From: CAYLMM01 sp964384825
GTDB taxonomy: Bacteria > Krumholzibacteriota > Krumholzibacteriia > LZORAL124-64-63
Direction of reading: 5' to 3'
Assembly (NCBI GenBank): GCA_964384825.1
Contig: CAYLMM010000002.1
Coordinates: 1 to 64,000, forward strand
DNA: 64,000 bases
A program made the translations under genes and the position numbers. Shown piece after piece: positions 8,248-17,316 of the stretch. Under the pieces are notes generated by a model. It saw only the letters and a list, made by a program, of their open reading frames with translations. It had not been told where the DNA came from and searched no databases. Numbering within the stretch: the first letter of the stretch is position 1; each line of letters begins with the position of its first letter.

Positions 8248-8321
8248 CCAATGATTATGATTCGGGAGTATCTTCGGAGCCGCGCTCCGAGCGATCGCCC
8301 ACCTCAAGCCGGGAGAGGACA

Positions 8322-9923
8322 TTGAATCACGGAACATCCCTTCGGATTCCTGTCGCCGCGACGGCCATGGCCGCGCTGGCCCTCGTCGCGATGATCGCGT
8401 GGTCGCCCGCCGCGGCCCAGGACCACGCGGTCGCCGACACCGCCGCGATCCACGGTTCGACCACCGCGGACCATGTCGAGGAACACGCGGCCGCCGGACA
8501 CGGCGCCGCCCTGGACGAAAACCACCAGGGCCAGCACGCGGAAGGCCGTCACGGCCCCGCCCTCGGCACGCGCCTGCCCCTGTGGAGCGCCCTGCCCTTC
8601 GTGGGCATCCTTCTCTCGATCGCGCTCTTCCCGCTGGTGGCCCCGCACTTCTGGCATCGGCATTTCCCGAAGATCTCGGCCATGTGGGCGCTGATTTTCG
8701 CGATCCCCTTCGTGATCGCCTTCAAGGGGGAGGCGGTCCAGGAGATCCTGCACATCTACCTGATCGACTACATCCCGTTCATCGTCCTGCTCTGGGCGCT
8801 GTTCACCGTGGCGGGAGGAATCTTCGTGGGCGGATCGCTGCGCGGATCACCCCGGGTCAACCTGCTGCTGCTGCTGATCGGCACCGCCCTGGCGTCGTGG
8901 ATCGGCACCACGGGCGCGGCGATGGTGATGATCCGACCGCTGATGCGGGCCAATTCCTGGCGCCGCCACAAGGTCCACCTGATCGTCTTCTTCATCTTCC
9001 TGGTGGCCAACATCGGCGGCTCGCTCACCCCGCTGGGCGATCCCCCGCTGTTCTTGGGCTTCCTCCACGGCGTGCCCTTCTTCTGGGTCACCACCGGCAT
9101 CCTGACCGAGATGCTGCTGGTCTCGGGCATCCTGCTGGCGGTGTTCTTCCTGATCGATTCCTTCTTCTTCCGCAGGGAGAAGGACTCCGCTCCGGACGAC
9201 GGCCAGGGCGGAGGCATCCACATCCAGGGCCTGCACAACATCCTGTTCCTGCTGGGCATCATGGCCGGCGTGATCTTCTCCGGTTCGGTGAAGATGGCCG
9301 AAATCCCGATCTTCGGCCACGTCCACGTCGAGCTGCAGAACGAGCTGAAGGACGCCTGGCTGATCCTGATGGGCGTGCTCTCGCTGGTCACGACCCGCAA
9401 GTCGATCCGCGAGAACAACCAGTTCTCGTGGTTCCCGATCCAGGAAGTTGCCTACCTCTTCGCGGGCATCTTCATGACGATCATCCCCGCGCTGGCCATC
9501 CTGCGCGTCGGCGGCGAAGGCGCCCTGGCGGGCCTGATCCAGTTCGTCGACTCGCCGGCCCGGTACTTCTGGGTCACCGGCCTGCTGTCGAGCTTCCTGG
9601 ACAACGCGCCGACATACCTGACCTTCTTCAACACCGCGCTGGGCAGCTTCGGCCTGCCCGAATCGGCGGTGCCCGATCTGCTGGGCTACGGCGCCGAGGC
9701 GCTGCGCAACCCGCACTTCATCCACGACCTGAAGGCCATCTCCTCCGGCGCGGTCTTCATGGGCGCGGTGACATACATCGGCAACGCACCGAACTTCATG
9801 GTGAAGTCGATGGCCGAGGAGCAGGGCATCCGCATGCCGAGCTTCTTCGGTTACATGATCAAGTATTCGCTGCCGATCCTGATGCCGACGTTCATCGTCG
9901 CGACACTGGTGTTCTTCCTGTAA
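8322..9923 (+). CDS. NhaD-like sodium:proton antiporter with His-rich N-terminal extension
   Basis: 533-residue inner-membrane transporter of the ion-transporter (NhaD/ArsB/citrate carrier) superfamily, predicted to exchange Na+ for protons. About twelve hydrophobic segments follow a signal-like segment. Conserved elements include GSLTPLGDPPLFLGFLHG and LSSFLDNAPTYLTFFN in the second half. Residues about 32-80 are unusual: a soluble periplasmic stretch with nine or so histidines and many acidic residues, which may bind metal. The TTG at 8322 has a well-spaced GGGAGAGG; no ATG fits. The next gene starts 12 bases downstream. Confidence 0.85.
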   Translation: MNHGTSLRIPVAATAMAALALVAMIAWSPAAAQDHAVADTAAIHGSTTADHVEEHAAAGHGAALDENHQGQHAEGRHGPALGTRLPLWSALPFVGILLSIALFPLVAPHFWHRHFPKISAMWALIFAIPFVIAFKGEAVQEILHIYLIDYIPFIVLLWALFTVAGGIFVGGSLRGSPRVNLLLLLIGTALASWIGTTGAAMVMIRPLMRANSWRRHKVHLIVFFIFLVANIGGSLTPLGDPPLFLGFLHGVPFFWVTTGILTEMLLVSGILLAVFFLIDSFFFRREKDSAPDDGQGGGIHIQGLHNILFLLGIMAGVIFSGSVKMAEIPIFGHVHVELQNELKDAWLILMGVLSLVTTRKSIRENNQFSWFPIQEVAYLFAGIFMTIIPALAILRVGGEGALAGLIQFVDSPARYFWVTGLLSSFLDNAPTYLTFFNTALGSFGLPESAVPDLLGYGAEALRNPHFIHDLKAISSGAVFMGAVTYIGNAPNFMVKSMAEEQGIRMPSFFGYMIKYSLPILMPTFIVATLVFFL

Positions 9924-9935
9924 GGGGGACCGAAG

Positions 9936-10538
9936 ATGGCTGACCGGAACACGGACCGAAACAACAGGCAGACGTTCTACGAGATCGTGCTCGCCGGACC
10001 GCTGGACGTGATCCACGGCTACCTGGCGGGTCTGGTTGTCGGGTCGGGCGAAAAGGGCCCGCTATACTTCAGCCTCGACGAGAAGATCACCGGCCCGCGG
10101 ATCTCCAACCGGGTCAAGGAATTCATCCACATCCGCCCGCGCGAATGCCACCTGGTGGCCGAAAGCTCCATGCGTTCCCTGATCAAGAAGCGGGCGAAGG
10201 CCATGACCGAGTCCTGCGGCGTGGAGCTCGTTTCCGAGCAGCGCATCCGCACGGCCCGTTTCGCCTTCGAGTACCGGGCCTACGCCCGGCGCTACGGTCG
10301 CGAGATCCAGGACCTGATCTCGGGCCTGCCGCAAACCCTGAAGATCCTCGATCACGAGTTCGAAGAGAAGTTCGACCCCGATGCCAAGGGAGCCGAAGGC
10401 TACGCGCCGGCCCACGACTACGAGATCTGCGGCAAGGGTTCGGTCGTCGGCCGCATCGACCGGGTCATCAAGGCCCGGCGGCTGCTCGACGATCATCCCC
10501 TGGTCGTGCCCGACGCCATCATGCTGGAACTGGCCTGA
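9936..10538 (+). CDS. Conserved hypothetical protein
   Basis: 200-residue soluble protein I do not recognise. It has no signal peptide, membrane segment or metal motif. It is mixed alpha/beta at the start (FYEIVLAGPLDVIHGYLAGL) and charged in the middle (LIKKRAKAMTES). It starts 12 bases after the antiporter with a GGGGGACC ribosome site and is followed by a strong terminator, so it is the last gene of the antiporter transcript and may act with it. Confidence 0.75.
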   Translation: MADRNTDRNNRQTFYEIVLAGPLDVIHGYLAGLVVGSGEKGPLYFSLDEKITGPRISNRVKEFIHIRPRECHLVAESSMRSLIKKRAKAMTESCGVELVSEQRIRTARFAFEYRAYARRYGREIQDLISGLPQTLKILDHEFEEKFDPDAKGAEGYAPAHDYEICGKGSVVGRIDRVIKARRLLDDHPLVVPDAIMLELA

Positions 10539-10564
10539 CCGGACATCGGACCCGAGACGGAACA

Positions 10565-10594
10565 AAGGGGCCCGGTCCTGCGACCGGGCCCCTT
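10565..10594. terminator. Strong bidirectional rho-independent terminator
   Basis: GGGGCCCGGTC-CTGC-GACCGGGCCCC, flanked by AAA on the left and TTTT on the right, between two convergent genes. It can serve both strands. Confidence 0.9.
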
Positions 10595-10622
10595 TTCGTC
10601 GTGTCGCCGGCGCCGCGCGGAA

Positions 10623-11084
10623 TCAGCCTTCCGAACCCTTGACCTTCAGCTTCAGGGCGATCAGTTCCCGGTGCCTCAGATCGAGCAGGCGCGCCAGCTT
10701 GTGCATCAGGGCGTCCTCGTGCGCCTCGAGCATGCCGTCGCTGTAGACGACGCGCCAGAGGGACTCCACGATCGCCAGCTTCCGCGTCCGGTCCATCCGC
10801 TCCCCGACCAGGCGGGTGAACTGGAAGAGGTCGGTGCTCTCCAGCCGCTCGTTCTCGGCCAGGGCGATCAGTTCGGTCGACTCGGCCTCGGTCAGCCCGA
10901 AACGATCCCGCACCAGGCCGGCCACCATCTCCCGCTCCCCGGCGGAGAAATCGTCGTCGGCGTGCGCGGCCTCCAGCAGCAGGGCGCAGGTGGCGATCTG
11001 CAGCCGCTTGGGGTCGGGAGAGCCGCCGGCCGTCGCGGGCTCGGTGACCTTTTCGCGGAAGAAACGCTTGATGGAGTCGATCAT
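10623..11084 (-). CDS. TerB-family protein
   Basis: 153-residue all-helical protein with a TerB (tellurite resistance, DjlA N-terminal-like) domain. The acidic signature ALLLEAAHADDDFSAGEREM and the second motif LWRVVYSDGMLEAHEDALM form the pseudo-repeat that binds divalent metal in family members. The start at 11084 is chosen because it follows CGGAGAG and gives MIDSIKRFF; a longer reading adds 16 residues overlapping alr. Last gene after alr, perhaps by read-through. No other ter genes are present, so a specific tellurite role is not implied. Confidence 0.85.
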   Translation of the reverse strand: MIDSIKRFFREKVTEPATAGGSPDPKRLQIATCALLLEAAHADDDFSAGEREMVAGLVRDRFGLTEAESTELIALAENERLESTDLFQFTRLVGERMDRTRKLAIVESLWRVVYSDGMLEAHEDALMHKLARLLDLRHRELIALKLKVKGSEG

Positions 11085-11121
11085 GATGCTCTCCGGCCGC
11101 GGGAAGCGGCGCTGTTCCGCC

Positions 11122-12306
11122 TCAGACCGCAACCCGCCGCCAGGCGGATCCGGGCAGGGTCAGGACTTCGTAGGGGATCGTTCCGAGCCAGCCCGCGATC
11201 TGCTCCGCGGAAACCGTCTCGTCGCCCTGGCTGCCGAGCAGGACGACCTCGTCGCCCGCCGCGGCACCGGGCACGTGGCTCACGTCGACCATGCACAGGT
11301 TCATGCAGATGCGGCCCACGACCGGCGCCCGGCGCCCCCGGACCAGCACGTGGGCCCGCCCCGAAAGCCCCCGCGGGTAGCCTTCGGAGTATCCCACCGG
11401 CAGAACCGCGATGCGGCTGTCGGCAGGAGCCTTCCAGGCGCGCCCGTAGCCGACCGTCTCGCCCGCCGGCACGCGCCGCACCTGGGCGATCGCCGTCTTC
11501 CAGGCCATCGCCGGGCGCAGGTCGATGGCGTCGCGTCCGGCGGCCCGCGAAGAGACGAGCGTCTCGCGCGAGGGCCAGACCCCGTAGGCCGAAACGCCGA
11601 CCCGGACCATGCCGCAATCGCCGTTCTCCCAGAGGATCGCCGCCGCGCTGCAGCTCATGTGCCGCTTCAGGCCGGCATGGCCGCGGGCGGCGAACAGGCG
11701 GCCGAAGGCCGCGAAGCGTTCGGACTGGGAGCGGGCGAAGCCGTGGTCGGTTGTGTCCTCGATATCGGCGAAATGGCTGGAAAGCCCGACGATCTCGACG
11801 CCGTCGGAACCAGCGAGGATCTCCAGCAGCGGCCCGACCTCCCCTTCGACGATCCCCTGCCGGTTCACGCCGGTCTCGACCTTCACGTGCACCCGCAGGG
11901 GGCGCTGCGGTCCGGCGGCCGCGGCCGCCGCGGCGCCGGCGTCCAGCGAGGCGACCGTGACCTCGACGTCCAGGTCGGCGGCCAGGCGGAACCCGGCCGC
12001 GGTAAGGGGTCCCAGCACCATGATCGGGGCCTCCACCCCTCCTGCGCGCAGGGCGTGCGCCTCCTCGATGGAATGCACCCCGAGACGATCGGCCCCGCCG
12101 GCCAGGAATTCCCTCGCCGCGAGCAGAAGCCCGTGGCCGTAGGCGTTCGCCTTGACCACCACCAGCAGTTCGGCTGCGGCGGGAATCAGGCGGCGGAAGA
12201 GTTCCGCGTTGTGGCGCAGGGCCGCCGCGTCGACCTCGATCCGCAGCCATCCCGCCGCGGCGGCGACGGCGGCCTCGTCAGGCGACTTTGATGGCGAAGA
12301 TCTCAC
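11122..12306 (-). CDS. alr: Alanine racemase
   Basis: PLP enzyme converting L- to D-alanine for peptidoglycan. 394 residues, normal length. The PLP lysine motif VVKANAYGHG (Lys52) begins the TIM barrel. The C-terminal domain holds VGYGRAWKAP with the catalytic tyrosine and GRICMNLCMVDVS. The GTG at 12306 has GAGGTGG just upstream and overlaps the preceding regulator gene by 29 bases, so the two are co-transcribed. Its place at the end of an iron operon is unusual and probably incidental. Confidence 0.93.
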   Translation of the reverse strand: MRSSPSKSPDEAAVAAAAGWLRIEVDAAALRHNAELFRRLIPAAAELLVVVKANAYGHGLLLAAREFLAGGADRLGVHSIEEAHALRAGGVEAPIMVLGPLTAAGFRLAADLDVEVTVASLDAGAAAAAAAGPQRPLRVHVKVETGVNRQGIVEGEVGPLLEILAGSDGVEIVGLSSHFADIEDTTDHGFARSQSERFAAFGRLFAARGHAGLKRHMSCSAAAILWENGDCGMVRVGVSAYGVWPSRETLVSSRAAGRDAIDLRPAMAWKTAIAQVRRVPAGETVGYGRAWKAPADSRIAVLPVGYSEGYPRGLSGRAHVLVRGRRAPVVGRICMNLCMVDVSHVPGAAAGDEVVLLGSQGDETVSAEQIAGWLGTIPYEVLTLPGSAWRRVAV

Positions 12307-12940
12307 GGGCCACCTCGTTTTCGATCGCCACTTCGGTCGCGCCGATGCGCAGCACGAAGGTGGGCTGCTTCTGATGGAGCTGGACTTCCGCGCCGGGCAG
12401 GATCCCGAAGGAATTCAGACGATCCAGCCGATGGTGGAACTTCGGCGAGAGGAAAACGATCCGCGCCGTGCTGCCGGGGGCGAATTCGCTCAGCGGCTTG
12501 ACGACCGGGCGGACGGCCTGGGCCGCGCGCTGGCAGCAGCGTCCGGGGGGGATGCGCCGACCGTGCGGGCAGGTCGGCGGATGACCCAGCAGGGTGCAGA
12601 CCGAGTCGGTGACCTCGTCGTTCAGGATGTGCTCGAAGCGGCAGGCGAAGGACGAACCCTTCTCCTCGCGCCCCTGGAGCAGATCGCAGTAGAGCCGCTC
12701 GGCCAGGCGCAGGCGGCGGACGATGTTCGCGGCCTTCTGGTCACCCGCCTCGGTCAGCTCGACGTTCCCGCCGTGGCGGGTGATCAGTCCTTCGGCGGCC
12801 AGGTCGGAAAGCAGCTGGTCCTCGGGGATCCCGTTGAAAGACGTCTCCTTCGGGCCGCAGACGAACTCCTTGTCCTCTTCGCGGCTGGTCCAGAGCCGGC
12901 GCAGCAGGTTCTCCATCGCTTCGCGGCGGCACTTGTCCAT
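12278..12940 (-). CDS. DtxR/MntR-type metal regulator fused to FeoA domain
   Basis: 220-residue iron- or manganese-dependent repressor. A winged helix (residues 1-75) is followed by a dimerisation/metal domain containing CRFEHILNDEVTDSVCTLLGHPPTCPHG, read here in two adjoining parts: CRFEHILNDEVTDSVCTLL and GHPPTCPHGRRIP. The C-terminal 75 residues form a FeoA-like SH3 domain (ARIVFLSPKFHHRLDRLNSF). It lies 19 bases after feoB, so it likely supplies both regulation and the FeoA partner missing as a separate gene. Cysteine-rich centre (GRCCQRA) is unusual and might sense redox. Confidence 0.87.
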   Translation of the reverse strand: MDKCRREAMENLLRRLWTSREEDKEFVCGPKETSFNGIPEDQLLSDLAAEGLITRHGGNVELTEAGDQKAANIVRRLRLAERLYCDLLQGREEKGSSFACRFEHILNDEVTDSVCTLLGHPPTCPHGRRIPPGRCCQRAAQAVRPVVKPLSEFAPGSTARIVFLSPKFHHRLDRLNSFGILPGAEVQLHQKQPTFVLRIGATEVAIENEVAREIFAIKVA

Positions 12941-12959
12941 CGAATCCTCCCGGGAGCGT

Positions 12960-14924
12960 TCAAAGGCCGAAGGCGGTCAGCGAGAGAACGCCGTTGAGGG
13001 CCCCGCCCACCGTCAGAGCGATGGCGATGATGACCGCGACCATCGCCAGGGCCGTCTTCACGCCGCGCTCCTTGATCATGACGAAGAAATTGGCGATGCA
13101 CGGCACGAACAGGGTGATGATCACCAGGCTCACCACCACCTGCCGCGGATCCATCATGCCCTGGCGCTGCAGGTCCAGCAGCCCGGCGGCGCCGTAGTCG
13201 CGGCGCAGGAAGCCCACCATGAAGGCCTCGGTGGCTTCGACCGGCAGGCCCAGAAAATCCCGCACCAGGGGCGCGGACACGTCGTGGATCGCAACCAGGA
13301 CATCAAGGCGGTCCAGGGTGAACAGCACGATCGTGCCCAGCACGAACAGCGGCACGGCCTCCTTAAGATACCACTCCATGCGGGCCGCCGTCTTGACCAG
13401 GATGTTCTTCAGCCCGGGCAGGCGCATCGGCGGCAGCTCGAGGATGAAGTCGCTCCCCTGGCCCGGCATCACCTTCGCGGCGACCGAACCGACGGTCAGC
13501 ATCACGGCCGTGACCACTCCCAGCCAGATCAGCAGCCCCCAGAACGAGACCGAGCCCAGCATGCCGAAGATGACCGCCAACTGGGCCGAACAGGGCACGC
13601 CCAGGGCCAGCAGCAGGGTCACCTGCATGCGTTCCTTGCGGGTGTCGAGGATGCGCGTGGTGAGCGTCGCCATCGTGTCGCAGCCCAGGCCCAGGATCAT
13701 CGGCAGGATCGCCTTGCCGTTCAGGCCGAGCCGCCGGAAGAAGCGGTTGGCCATCACCGCCAGGCGCGGCATGTAGCCGGAATCCTCGAGTATGCCGAAG
13801 ACCAGGAAGAAGGTGCCGACGACTGGCAGGATGATCGCCAGGCTGTAGGTCAGGGCCATCGTCACCACGCCGTAATCGCCGACCAGGAAATCCCTCACTC
13901 CGGCTATCGGCAGCAGGCTGTCGGCCAGCGAGATCACCGCCGGATTGATGATCCTGGCGAACAGGCCCTCCTCCATCAGGCCGACCAGGGTCCCGGCTCC
14001 GAAGACGCCGACGAACTCGTAGGTCAGCAGCAGGACGACCACGGCGATGAACATGCCCCATACCGGATGGGTGGACAGGCGCCCCAGACGCTCCGAGGTG
14101 CCGCCGGGGCGGCGCCCGCCGGAATAGTTCATGCGGCTCAGAAGAGAGGAGATGCCCTCGTGACGGTAGCTCGAGAACGCGGATCCCAGCGAGACGTCGA
14201 AGCCGCGGCGGACGTGCGAGATGCGCTTGCCGACGCGGTTCATCCCCTCCTTGCCGATCCTCTTGACCATCGGCTTGGGCAGGGAATGGGACTCGATCAG
14301 CAGGCCCTGGGCCAGAAAACGCGCCACATGCTCCGGCAGGTCCTCGGGAAGCCCCGAGACCACCTCGTCGACCAGCTCGGTGATGTCCTCGGGCAGGACG
14401 GCTGCGAACCCGCCCGGCGACGCCTCGTCCAGGGACGCCGTCAGCTCCTTGAGCCCCTTGCCGGTCGTGGCCACCGTCGGCATCACCGGCACGCCCAGGG
14501 CCTCGGAGAGGGCCTCGACGTCGATGTTGAAGCGTTGTCCGAGAGCCTCGTCCATCATGTTCAGGGCCACGCTGTAGGAGACCTTCAACTCGCAGAGCTG
14601 CTGGGCCAGCACCAAGCCCCGCTGCAGGTTCTTGGCGTCGAGCACGAGCACGACGCTGGCCTCGGGATGCTGCAGCAGCAGATCCCGGGTCACGATCTCG
14701 TCCTCGGACCTGGGCATCAGGGAATAGACGCCCGGCGTGTCGATCACCTCGGCGTCGCGCCCGCCCCTGCGCATGCGCCCCTTGGTGATATCGACGGTGG
14801 TGCCGGGATAATTCGAGACGATGACGTACTTGCCGGTCAGTCGGCTGAACAGGGCGCTCTTGCCCACGTTGGGATTGCCTACCAGCAGGATGACGTCAGG
14901 GGCGGACCGACGACTGACTTCCAT
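12960..14924 (-). CDS. feoB: Ferrous iron transporter FeoB
   Basis: GTP-dependent Fe(II) importer of the inner membrane, 654 residues, slightly short for the family. The N-terminal G domain shows GNPNVGKSALF (G1), YPGTTVD (G2), DTPGVYSL (G3) and NMMDE (G4). The membrane domain carries two gates with GLGCDTMATLTTR and ALGVPCSAQLAVI, each with the conserved cysteine. Start at 14924 is chosen (GAGAGAAG upstream) over a longer reading that would run into fur. 38 bases separate it from fur. No FeoC is present. Confidence 0.95.
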   Translation of the reverse strand: MEVSRRSAPDVILLVGNPNVGKSALFSRLTGKYVIVSNYPGTTVDITKGRMRRGGRDAEVIDTPGVYSLMPRSEDEIVTRDLLLQHPEASVVLVLDAKNLQRGLVLAQQLCELKVSYSVALNMMDEALGQRFNIDVEALSEALGVPVMPTVATTGKGLKELTASLDEASPGGFAAVLPEDITELVDEVVSGLPEDLPEHVARFLAQGLLIESHSLPKPMVKRIGKEGMNRVGKRISHVRRGFDVSLGSAFSSYRHEGISSLLSRMNYSGGRRPGGTSERLGRLSTHPVWGMFIAVVVLLLTYEFVGVFGAGTLVGLMEEGLFARIINPAVISLADSLLPIAGVRDFLVGDYGVVTMALTYSLAIILPVVGTFFLVFGILEDSGYMPRLAVMANRFFRRLGLNGKAILPMILGLGCDTMATLTTRILDTRKERMQVTLLLALGVPCSAQLAVIFGMLGSVSFWGLLIWLGVVTAVMLTVGSVAAKVMPGQGSDFILELPPMRLPGLKNILVKTAARMEWYLKEAVPLFVLGTIVLFTLDRLDVLVAIHDVSAPLVRDFLGLPVEATEAFMVGFLRRDYGAAGLLDLQRQGMMDPRQVVVSLVIITLFVPCIANFFVMIKERGVKTALAMVAVIIAIALTVGGALNGVLSLTAFGL

Positions 14925-14962
14925 GTGAGACGCTTCTCTCCACTGAACCGACGGGGCCGGTG

Positions 14963-15466
14963 TCAGTCGCCGATGCGGCCGCCGGAATTGTTCTTGCGGC
15001 TTTCGCAGGCTTCCTTGTCCTGGCAAACGCCGTAGAGTTCCAGGCGGTGGCGGTAGATCGTGAAGTTGTTTTCCGCAGCCAGCCTTTCCTGCAGCTTTTC
15101 GAGTTCGGGATTGTAGAACTCGAAGATCTTGCCGCAGTTCAGACAGATCATATGATCGTGATGCTCGACCTCGGAGTGGCCCTCGTAGCGCGAGAGCCCG
15201 TCGCCGAAGCGCCGCTCCGCGACCAGCTCGCTCTTGACCAGCAGGTGCAGGGTCCGGTAGACGGTGGCGTAGCCGATCTTCGGATTGACCTTCTTGACTT
15301 CCCGCAACAACTCCTCGACCGAGATGTGTCCACGCATCCCGAAGAACACGTTGACGATCGTATTGCGCTGCTTGGTCGTCTTCAAGCCTTCCTTCTGAAT
15401 GAACTTCGAGAAGGCGATTTCCTTCTCCCGCACGACTTCGGGAGAAACCTCGTTCTTGACTGTCAC
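14963..15466 (-). CDS. fur: Ferric uptake regulator family repressor
   Basis: 167-residue Fur-family metal repressor. N-terminal winged helix with GLKTTKQRNTIVNVFF and IGYATVYRTLHLLVKSEL, then the metal motif EHHDHMICLNCGKIFEF and a second cysteine pair CQDKEAC, giving regulatory and structural zinc sites. GTG at 15466 is preferred because AAGGG is correctly spaced. It is first in fur-feoB-dtxR/feoA-alr, and a Fur-box-like palindrome overlaps its predicted start site, so autoregulation by iron is likely. Zur or PerR specificity cannot be excluded. Confidence 0.92.
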   Translation of the reverse strand: MTVKNEVSPEVVREKEIAFSKFIQKEGLKTTKQRNTIVNVFFGMRGHISVEELLREVKKVNPKIGYATVYRTLHLLVKSELVAERRFGDGLSRYEGHSEVEHHDHMICLNCGKIFEFYNPELEKLQERLAAENNFTIYRHRLELYGVCQDKEACESRKNNSGGRIGD

Positions 15467-15506
15467 ACCAATCAACCCTTCGTTCCTGGGAAAATCAAGC
15501 CCGTCC

Positions 15507-15523
15507 CTGAAATTGAAATTCAG
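15507..15523. promoter_or_regulatory. Candidate Fur box
   Basis: CTGAAATTGAAATTCAG is a 17-base palindrome with one asymmetric pair, AT-rich, located just downstream of the fur -10 box. It resembles the GATAAT/TGAAAT-type repeats bound by Fur proteins. Confidence 0.5.
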
Positions 15524-15529
15524 AGTAAA

Positions 15530-15558
15530 TGGATAGGAACAGGAAGCGGAACTGTCAA
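15530..15558 (-). promoter_or_regulatory. Promoter for fur-feoB operon
   Basis: Minus strand TTGACA (15558-15553), 17-base spacer, TATCCA (15535-15530). The predicted start near 15523 lies inside the Fur-box-like palindrome. Confidence 0.6.
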
Positions 15559-15606
15559 GGGCAGCGCATCCGATTTCCGTTCCGGCAAGTCCGGTGATGG
15601 GACAGG

Positions 15607-16386
15607 TTATTCGAAGACGGCGCGAACCGCCTGTGAACCGGGAGGAAGAACGAACCAGAAATGGTTTCCGTCCCAGGCCAGGGGAACGTCCGCGCCGCGG
15701 AAGGACCAATCCTCCAATGCGACGACCCCGTTCCAGGTTCCGGTATTGCGCGACAGGCGGTAGAGCCGGCCGGTGCCGGCGTCGCTGATCCAGAACCGGT
15801 CTCCGTCGAAGGCCAGACCGGAGGGAGAGAATCCGGGGGTGGTCACCGAGCGCGTGATCTCCTCGAGTTCGACGTCGAAGCGATCGAAGCGGGCGCTGTC
15901 GCGATCCACCATCCAGACGTAGGTCCCGTCCCAGGCCACGCCGCAGGGACGATGACCGCGGGTGGGAAAGGCGGCTTCCACGTTCAGGGTGTCGGCGTCG
16001 ATCTTGTAGAGCAGGCTCTCGCCCCCCTCGCCGTCGCCGCAACTCCAGAGGAACTCCCCGTCGAAGGCCAGGCCCCGGGCCAAGGTGCCCGTGAAATCGA
16101 TTTCGTTTTCGGCCTCGCCGCCGGGGCCGTGCCAGACCAGGCGCGAGGACACCGGCGGCAGGCCCGCCGCCGTGTCGGGCAGCACCTGGAGGGTCACGAA
16201 GCGCTCCTCGTCCAGCCAGGCCATGCCGCGCACGACGACCTCGCCGAAGTCCACGGTGTCGACCGGGGCGATCCTGAGATCGGGGCCGTGGGGCGCTGCC
16301 CCGGCCGGGGCCGCGGCGACCAGAACGATCAGGCTGCAGATCAACGCGGCGACGTGGCCGGCTCCGAGCCGTTCCCGGGTTCGCAT
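15607..16386 (-). CDS. Secreted beta-propeller-like protein
   Basis: 259-residue exported protein with a Sec signal (about 1-30, ending PAGA-AP). It has at least four repeats of a F/WDGxxxW type (LAFDGEFLWSCGDG, VAWDGTYVWMVDRD, LAFDGDRFWISDAG, LAWDGNHFWFVLPP) that resemble beta-propeller blades as in glutaminyl cyclotransferase or SMP-30-like proteins. No catalytic residues were identified. It follows the porin-like gene by 18 bases, suggesting joint expression. Confidence 0.7.
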   Translation of the reverse strand: MRTRERLGAGHVAALICSLIVLVAAAPAGAAPHGPDLRIAPVDTVDFGEVVVRGMAWLDEERFVTLQVLPDTAAGLPPVSSRLVWHGPGGEAENEIDFTGTLARGLAFDGEFLWSCGDGEGGESLLYKIDADTLNVEAAFPTRGHRPCGVAWDGTYVWMVDRDSARFDRFDVELEEITRSVTTPGFSPSGLAFDGDRFWISDAGTGRLYRLSRNTGTWNGVVALEDWSFRGADVPLAWDGNHFWFVLPPGSQAVRAVFE

Positions 16387-16404
16387 GTCCTCTCCCCTCC
16401 CCTT

Positions 16405-17316
16405 CTACCTGTTCGGAACTTCTGCGGACGGCTGAGCCTGCGGATCCGGGGCCGGCGCGGACAGGATGGTCCAGGCCACCGAGATCCGCGTTCCCCAGGC
16501 CCTCTGTCCGGCATCGGCGAACTCGCGCGCGGCAGCGACCGTGAAGCGTCCCCGCCCGCCGGAAGGCATCGTCCAGGACATGCCCACGGCCTGCGATTCC
16601 GCGCCGCCGCCGTCGAGCAGATCGGCCCTGACCGCCAGCCGGCGGCCGTCGTTTCCCCGCCAACCTATGCTTCCACCCCATGCCGTCAAGCCCGGAAAAG
16701 CATCTCCGGACAGCGCGTCGCCCGGAGAACCGCCGCCGAGCACGATTCCGGCCCCGAAATCCGCGCCCCATTCACCGGGCAGGTCGACCGTCTTGCGCAG
16801 ATGGATCTGAACCGGGATGCTGCGGCCGCCGAAGGGGTACAGCTCGTCCTTGCCCAGGGGCATGTCGAGCGACAGGGCGAAGAGCCCCCGGCCCAGCAGG
16901 GGCAAGTCCGCCGCGGAGACGACGCCGACTCCCGGCTGGCTCCAGCCCGAGACCCGGCTCTCGCCGGGCCACCGGTCGCCGGCCTCCTCGCCAGCCAGAT
17001 CGGGCCAGCGCTCCAGGGCGTACAGCCCCTCCGACGAGAACGAGGCGAAGCCGAAACGCAGGAAGAAACGGGCCGCCGTTCCGGCGCGGCGAACCAGTCG
17101 CATGCCGATGCGGTCGGCGCTCCAGCCGGAATCCCCGTCGTCGAAACGCTCGACGGTGAACGAGAAGCTGTCGGGGGAATCGGCCGCATCCCAGGGGATC
17201 GGCTCCAGGACAGGAATCCTCGCGGCCGCTGCCGCGGGAATCATCAGGAATGTCGCCAGCAGGGGGATCAGGATCCGGGCGGGGGCGGAAGAACCGGAGG
17301 AACCGACGCGATTCAC
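16405..17316 (-). CDS. Exported protein, possible outer-membrane barrel
   Basis: 303-residue protein with a signal peptide (about 14-34, ATFLMIPAAAAA). The remainder is rich in alternating hydrophobic/polar stretches and glycine (FGAGIVLGGGSPGD, RFTVAAAREFADAG), compatible with an outer-membrane beta-barrel. It does not end in an aromatic residue but in a Pro-rich tail. I do not recognise the family. Its start overlaps the upstream zinc-ribbon gene by 4 bases. Confidence 0.65.
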   Translation of the reverse strand: MNRVGSSGSSAPARILIPLLATFLMIPAAAAARIPVLEPIPWDAADSPDSFSFTVERFDDGDSGWSADRIGMRLVRRAGTAARFFLRFGFASFSSEGLYALERWPDLAGEEAGDRWPGESRVSGWSQPGVGVVSAADLPLLGRGLFALSLDMPLGKDELYPFGGRSIPVQIHLRKTVDLPGEWGADFGAGIVLGGGSPGDALSGDAFPGLTAWGGSIGWRGNDGRRLAVRADLLDGGGAESQAVGMSWTMPSGGRGRFTVAAAREFADAGQRAWGTRISVAWTILSAPAPDPQAQPSAEVPNR

